Of a stretch of DNA of 46,418 bases, positions 42,301 through 46,418 are shown one piece after another. The stretch lies in the NCBI GenBank assembly GCA_022566355.1, contig JADFJB010000018.1:1-46418 (forward strand), written 5' to 3'. Every line of letters starts with the position of its first letter. Position 1 is the stretch's first letter. Source of the DNA: a candidate division KSB1 bacterium. Lineage in GTDB: Bacteria; Zhuqueibacterota; JdFR-76; DREG01. A program made the position numbers and the translations under genes. The notes under the pieces are model-generated. The model saw nothing but the letters and a program-made list of their open reading frames with translations, did not search any database and was not told where the DNA came from.

Positions 42301-45300
42301 TCCTTTTTTATATCGACGCTGAAAAAGTCTCCGATATCGTCGTCTCCCAAGCTGAACCCCAGGGTAGTTTCCTGGGAATTCGTGATATCATGAATCGTTA
42401 TTCTTGTGGTAATTTGAAATTTCGTTTTGACACCTATCTCCAATGGAACGCCGGTAATCACAACCCCAAGGCCAGCAGCTGCCTCCTCCTCAATGAATGT
42501 AGTAAATTCGAAGGTGTGAGCCGAGTCCTTGGCCATTGTAGAGGTGTAGGTGGTCTGGGTGTCGCCGCCAAAAGAGAGGTTGCGCTCAAACTTTGCATCG
42601 TCCTTAAGTTTGTCATTCATCGCAAGGGCCTGCTGCCAAACCGCAATAGCAGCATTAATTTTTAAATTAGACGCAACCGAGTCTGGTTGCAGAATGGTCA
42701 GTAGTTGTAATTGGGGAATGACGGTGTTTCTGATATGATCCTCGGTGTAGATGTAGGTCGTTTCAAACCCTACCACCTCCAATGCCAGGGAGGTGTCCCG
42801 AACCACCTGACAGGAGGATCTGTCATAATCGATCACATCGGTCAGGGAGAACAATTGGTTCATCGAGGCGCCGATAAAGACATCGCCCTTTGAGGTTCGG
42901 AATTCTTCGGTGGTAGTTAATGTTGTGGTGAACACACGGGACCCACCAAAGCCACCACCTGCAGATACACTGCCGGTCAGAATTACGTATCCGCCAAAGT
43001 TCGCAACCGGAAGGCCCGCCGGCGTGCTAGGAGTGGAACCTACGGACCCCAATCTTACATCGGCAAATACTCCACCGCCGGCAGTTTCTTCGAACGCGAA
43101 GGAATAACGATTGATAATCGTGCTGCCCTTAGACTGGAAGCTGTAACTCTGGTCCCCTGGCGGATGTCGCAAAATCATCAAAGGCAGTTCCGGCGTGGTG
43201 CTCGCAAAAGTAGGCGTCCGCGGTCGGTGGCCCGTGACCAGTACCCATTGATCCAGGGAGGCCGTCTGACTATCCACGTCCGCGGTCACCTGCAGCAATT
43301 TCTGATACGGATGCGGGCCGCCGCCCAGGATATTCGGTTCGCCAGCGGTTAGGGTATATTCGGCTCGGCCGTTCTTCAGTTCCAGCGTTACCGGCTGTGC
43401 CGGGTTACCACCGATATCGTCGAAGATAGAGACGGTTCCGTTAGCTACAAGGCAGACTTGACCTTCGTATTCCTCCAATACTTCGATCAAAAGCAAATAG
43501 TCTTTAAACTGCCGCATGATGGGTATGCTATCGCAGGTTGTTTCTTCAGGGAATATGGAAAGTTGGATGATCGGCGGAGGATGATAGATGAAATTCTGAC
43601 GCTGGTCCTCCCGGCTTAAATCGACCGTTACAGGAGAGAAATATTCCAGAATCGCGCTGGAATCCGCATTGTCGATTTGGATTAGCTCAACCGAATATTC
43701 TTGCGCCGGGAATAAGGGACGAAAATTGCCGTTGAAATCGGTTACAATCGTGGTGTCAAGACAAGCCGGGTTGGCAGAGCTTGTGATTCGGATTTGTGCG
43801 GTTCCCAGTCCTGCGATACATCCGCCTCTCACTTTGCCGAACAGTTTGCGGCTTTCGGTATCCCAGAATTGCAGGCCATCTACATCTTCTGTAATGGTTA
43901 GGCTGATATCGTGCGGCTGAAACAAGTGAGCATAGCCCGAATCGCCAAATGTTGGAGTGATGGTATACTCTTGATCGGGTTCCTCTATGGCGAGTGCAAA
44001 TTTCCCCTCGGCATCGGTAAGAACCTCGGTAGCCTCCCCGTTTAGAAAGATCTCCACGCCCTCGACCCCACACAAGGTGCCGGCAAATTGTATCTGGCCC
44101 TTCACTGAAAACGTGGTGGTATCGGTAAAACTGACGGTCCGCCCGCCAGCGGTTTCTAAGTACAGGTCTGTAAATTCCGGATCGAAACCGTGCCTTTCCT
44201 TGTCTGGCGTCACCCTGAATTCCCGCCCTTCATCATAATACATATTTCGAATATCATAGTCTCCGTTGACATCGGTGACGGCACGATGCTTGACATCGGG
44301 CGTGTCGCTGCTCCAGACGGCCCCGATAATCTTGCCATGATGACCACCTCCGTGGGTATAATCCGCGGCCAGGGTCTCACCGGACCTGGTGGAATCATCA
44401 AAGGTCCAGTACCCCACTAATCCCGGCTCATTGCCTTGCAGCAAGCGATACATATCCGTTTTGATAGCCGGGCCAGTACGCGCAATATTCCAGAGACGCA
44501 CTTCGTCGATCTCGCCATCAAACGGCTGCTTCACTTTTCCAAACTGCTTATATGCCCCGATGGCAAGGGTATTGGTTGTCGTAATACGCCTAACATCGGA
44601 AGCCTGCTCTTTAGCAATCCCGTCGATGAAAAATTGGGCGCTATCGCCGTAAACGACGACAGCCACATGTCGCCAATCATTGCTGTTCACGGTCGATTCA
44701 CTCTGCAACCGGCTCCGAGAGCTGCCATCCCATTCCGCATACACTAGCTTCCCATCCGACACCTTAAACTCTATGGTGTGGTTGCTATCGGTATGACCCC
44801 ATGCCAGGATTTGCTGATCACTGTCTGAAGAAGTTTTAACCCATGCGGAGATGGTCGTTTCATTGGTTTTCGGGATGTGTGGAATTTGTACATAATCATC
44901 CTTGCCGTCAAAGTCCAGCGCAGTGGTCAGAGAACTCGAAGTAGGAGCAACGGAAACCTCGACCTCTGCAATTTCTAAGCCCCGATCCGTTTGCACCTTG
45001 CCACTAATCCGACCATTTGCACGCCTCCAGCCAAAGTTGGCCATGGTTCGTGGCGATTCCCCCCAGAAATTATTGTAAACCGATACTTCATAGGCATAGA
45101 TCTTCCCAGCAATGGCACCAAAATCAATAAAGACGGAAGCCGCGAGGACCGTGCTGCCGATCTCTATGCCATCGCGATATATCTTAAATCCTTCTACGTT
45201 ATTGGAGCGGTTGTTCCAGGAAATTCTCACCAGGTTGCCCGACTCGCCATCCCCGGCTGTGAGCTGGCCTGGCTGTGCAATAAACTCGTACAAATAAGCT

Positions 45301-46418
45301 GAACCTGACTGAATGCCATTCTCCTCATCCTCAAAAGAGCCAATTAAGGCGATGCTCTTATCAATAGCCACTGAATTCCCAAACCTGCCTTGGATTTCGT
45401 CGTCGGGGTCGGGGTCGGGATCAATTCCTTCCTGGTCTCCCTTGACTAGTTTATACCTCTGAGACCAGCCCGCCCCATCGAATTCGAAGATGTAGGCCGC
45501 TCCCCGATTGACAAGGTTCCCGGGAGCCCCGACAACCAGAAAATCCTCATTGATTTGTAAGCTTCTACCAAATGAGTCGAAATTCCCACCATCCTCAGCC
45601 AGCAGTTTTTGTTTTTGATGCCACTCGTCGCCGTCATACTCAAAATAGTAAACGGAGCCGGAGAGCTCCCCGTTTATGTCATCCTCCTGTCTCCCAATGA
45701 ACGCCCGGTTTCCACTGATAGATACCGGTCTACCAAAACTGCTATTGGGTTTTGTAGGGTTATCAGAGGGTTTTAATATTTGTTGGTCCCACTTGCTTCC
45801 GTCAAATGAGAAGGCGTACGCCACCCCTTCAGGTGTTCCTACAATGGCCAAATTGCCGTCGATTGATACTTCCAAACCGAAAAGTAGAAGTGCACCTTGT
45901 GGCAGCAGAGGGGGATTTTCTGGCAGCAGGATTTGTGGGTCAATCCACTCGCTGCCATCGTATTCAAAGATGTAAGCACTACCCTGGGATCCGTCAGCGT
46001 GCGGGGCTCCGATCATCAGATGGCGACCGCTCAAAGAGACAGATCTGCCAAAACCACCAGCATCAGGGAAAGACGATGATAGCAGCTTTTGTCGTTCCGT
46101 CCATTCAAAGCCATCGAATTCGAAGATGGAGGCCGATCCAGATAAAGTCCCGACAACAGCTACGCTTCCTTCAATATCTACCGAAAAACCAAAATCTCCA
46201 AAAGGAACGGGATTGCTTGGCACCAGCTTTTGTGTTTCGACCCAATCGCTGCCGTCAAGCTTGTATATATATGCCGCCCCTACCCCCATGGCTTGGGGTG
46301 CGCCAATGATGGCATAAGCTCCACTAATTGCAACCGATGTGCCAAAGTAATCTTCGTCCTTCCCATCACTAGGGAGAAGTTTATTTTCTCTGCCAATCCT
46401 TGGCTGCTGGGAATGCAG
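39369..46418 (-). CDS. Giant mosaic T9SS surface protein (5' end beyond window)
   Basis: At least 2349 aa; the frame is open at the right edge and the ATG at 46289 is internal. FG-GAP/beta-propeller-like repeats (FGDFGFSVDIEGSVAVVGT ... FGRSVSLSGRHLMIGAP) fill about 1-370. Then come an FnIII domain (about 380-430), a LamG/ConA-like domain (about 499-676: DGKDDYVQIPHIPKTNETTIS, WRHVAVVVYGDSAQFFIDG, FDGEIDEVRLWN), three carboxypeptidase-regulatory-like repeats (about 700-910), a long unassigned middle, a Big-type Ig domain (about 1640-1735) and a segment with two duplicated module pairs. The end is a T9SS type A tail (NQNYPNPFNPETTIEYGI, SGVYFYLVKAG, HKLLLLK). The Asp-rich DPDPDPDDE run (near 45410) may bind Ca2+. 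It resembles large adhesive or glycan-binding surface proteins. Confidence 0.88.
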   Translation of the reverse strand: MHSQQPRIGRENKLLPSDGKDEDYFGTSVAISGAYAIIGAPQAMGVGAAYIYKLDGSDWVETQKLVPSNPVPFGDFGFSVDIEGSVAVVGTLSGSASIFEFDGFEWTERQKLLSSSFPDAGGFGRSVSLSGRHLMIGAPHADGSQGSAYIFEYDGSEWIDPQILLPENPPLLPQGALLLFGLEVSIDGNLAIVGTPEGVAYAFSFDGSKWDQQILKPSDNPTKPNSSFGRPVSISGNRAFIGRQEDDINGELSGSVYYFEYDGDEWHQKQKLLAEDGGNFDSFGRSLQINEDFLVVGAPGNLVNRGAAYIFEFDGAGWSQRYKLVKGDQEGIDPDPDPDDEIQGRFGNSVAIDKSIALIGSFEDEENGIQSGSAYLYEFIAQPGQLTAGDGESGNLVRISWNNRSNNVEGFKIYRDGIEIGSTVLAASVFIDFGAIAGKIYAYEVSVYNNFWGESPRTMANFGWRRANGRISGKVQTDRGLEIAEVEVSVAPTSSSLTTALDFDGKDDYVQIPHIPKTNETTISAWVKTSSDSDQQILAWGHTDSNHTIEFKVSDGKLVYAEWDGSSRSRLQSESTVNSNDWRHVAVVVYGDSAQFFIDGIAKEQASDVRRITTTNTLAIGAYKQFGKVKQPFDGEIDEVRLWNIARTGPAIKTDMYRLLQGNEPGLVGYWTFDDSTRSGETLAADYTHGGGHHGKIIGAVWSSDTPDVKHRAVTDVNGDYDIRNMYYDEGREFRVTPDKERHGFDPEFTDLYLETAGGRTVSFTDTTTFSVKGQIQFAGTLCGVEGVEIFLNGEATEVLTDAEGKFALAIEEPDQEYTITPTFGDSGYAHLFQPHDISLTITEDVDGLQFWDTESRKLFGKVRGGCIAGLGTAQIRITSSANPACLDTTIVTDFNGNFRPLFPAQEYSVELIQIDNADSSAILEYFSPVTVDLSREDQRQNFIYHPPPIIQLSIFPEETTCDSIPIMRQFKDYLLLIEVLEEYEGQVCLVANGTVSIFDDIGGNPAQPVTLELKNGRAEYTLTAGEPNILGGGPHPYQKLLQVTADVDSQTASLDQWVLVTGHRPRTPTFASTTPELPLMILRHPPGDQSYSFQSKGSTIINRYSFAFEETAGGGVFADVRLGSVGSTPSTPAGLPVANFGGYVILTGSVSAGGGFGGSRVFTTTLTTTEEFRTSKGDVFIGASMNQLFSLTDVIDYDRSSCQVVRDTSLALEVVGFETTYIYTEDHIRNTVIPQLQLLTILQPDSVASNLKINAAIAVWQQALAMNDKLKDDAKFERNLSFGGDTQTTYTSTMAKDSAHTFEFTTFIEEEAAAGLGVVITGVPLEIGVKTKFQITTRITIHDITNSQETTLGFSLGDDDIGDFFSVDIKKDVNGYGTPVFELVAGTSSCPWEPGTQPRDGVQLAIDTFIQQDVPPDEPATFILSLGNTSESGEARAYDLRVIQLSNPDGAIIRVGGVPMGNALSYFIPAGDSAYTATLTVERGPLAFDYENLQLMLAPPCEYDEWLARGELTIADTVTFSAHFSSSLSNLNLLYPNSGWSVGSSDQESVPIIINDYDPYNEYLENIKLQYRQPLQAWLTVFEIPYRELPADYIVADWDVSDLPDGKYELRAVSDGGNEGVTYSSTIHGRIDRRTLLVLGTPEPSDGVLNVGENPSIRLSGALDCASIDAERQVSLRFADDDARIDVTLNCNGETLHISPSLPFSQLANRTLIAKVSDIRAVNGKILRKAVSWSFRVDPSQVYWTSAMVSSTVYKNRSESITSKLNNTSTDTLSFNISRFPAWLTPSPLSGEIAPESEIEITFTIDRQLDTGLHQDTVFVETSHGQQLLEVSIDVLHEAPAWQINPSVYTYSMNVTAQLILETSLSDDVFDLLSVYVDNEIRGVTHVEYVPAIGRFVALITVYSNVPSGEPLTFRLWDASTGKEYAYFRPDYFFSSNASYGSLTNPILIEPDASFQTFSMNSGWTWFSNNVETIETSLDEALMSLSPRNGDLIKSQIGFSQYLEGTGWIGNLESIETGKSYHINLSSPDQLRLVGEPVDLFNTSIPVDSGWNWIGYMHDELLDVNDALSSLKPATGDRIKSQTQFADYDVFNRAWLGDLKVMTPGQGYLLKISKPGDLLYPDLSKEVVDNQSTIAFAGKPEWSLDVKAYEYNMTMTGLLEFNGQTLSSSDDIIGAFVGETCRGLAQPIYVPELEGHFVFLTIYSDTAEGDSVRFQVYDSKADDTRKVENTVLFKSDDIGGQLLEPYVYTALANGDELVPYEFYLNQNYPNPFNPETTIEYGIPTDQHVELVIYNILGQKVTVLVDEKQSAGRYKVSFNETRFGLASGVYFYLVKAGKFAKAHKLLLLK

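Noticed and set aside
45403-45422. Short CCCCGA-type repeat inside the giant gene
   Set aside because: It simply encodes the in-frame DPDPDPDD stretch and does not disturb the reading frame.

Overview
The window looks like chromosomal DNA from a Gram-negative bacterium of the Fibrobacterota-Chlorobiota-Bacteroidota neighbourhood, most plausibly a Calditrichota/KSB1-type lineage. This is inference. It rests on three secreted proteins ending in a type IX secretion (T9SS) type A sorting domain (NxPNPFNP... then GxYFYxxxAG...KLxLLK), outer-membrane beta-barrels, a multihaem cytochrome, a tricorn protease, moderate to low GC, and several families of dispersed repeats. I see no rRNA, tRNA or CRISPR array.

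Layout. 1-3.8 kb, minus strand: a T9SS cargo protein broken by a frameshift, a secreted VPS62-like protein, a small membrane or lipoprotein, and at the left edge a truncated second copy of the VPS62-like gene. 4.3-9.05 kb, plus strand: an apparent operon of a membrane-anchored seven-haem cytochrome c, a b-type cytochrome-like membrane protein, a secreted discoidin-like protein and an Agl23-type membrane glycosyltransferase. 9.07-9.53 kb: one small membrane-protein gene bracketed by integron-attC-like boxes. 9.56-17.06 kb, minus strand: Alg5/DPM-like GT2, a two-domain ABM protein, a Tat-exported alanine-racemase-like enzyme, an NhaC antiporter, an N-succinylamino-acid-racemase/OSBS enzyme and a GNAT acyltransferase. 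Together these suggest making D-amino acids outside the cytoplasm and converting D- to L-amino acids inside it. 17.4-20.8 kb: a small membrane protein, a gene relic, a single-POTRA Omp85-like protein and a DUF547 protein with a barrel-like C-terminus.

21.0-27.4 kb: a CsaA-like tRNA-binding protein, a small ABM-like protein, a MazEF toxin-antitoxin pair convergent with an AAA/DUF4143 ATPase, and a RapA-type Swi2/Snf2 ATPase. The TA pair and the ATPase each have the same twin-palindrome promoter-like element upstream. 27.4-31.2 kb: a frameshifted CBU_0592-like membrane protein, a compact Rho factor, a frameshifted membrane protein and a DUF2752 protein. 31.5-46.4 kb, minus strand: a DUF900 hydrolase, a doubly frameshifted SNase-like/beta-barrel fusion, a tricorn protease, a T9SS protein and a giant (>2349 aa) mosaic T9SS surface protein running off the right edge.

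Four genes here are broken by five single-base indels, several in homopolymers, and each is restored by one base. That pattern suggests residual sequencing error as much as gene decay, so those genes are annotated as single interrupted units.
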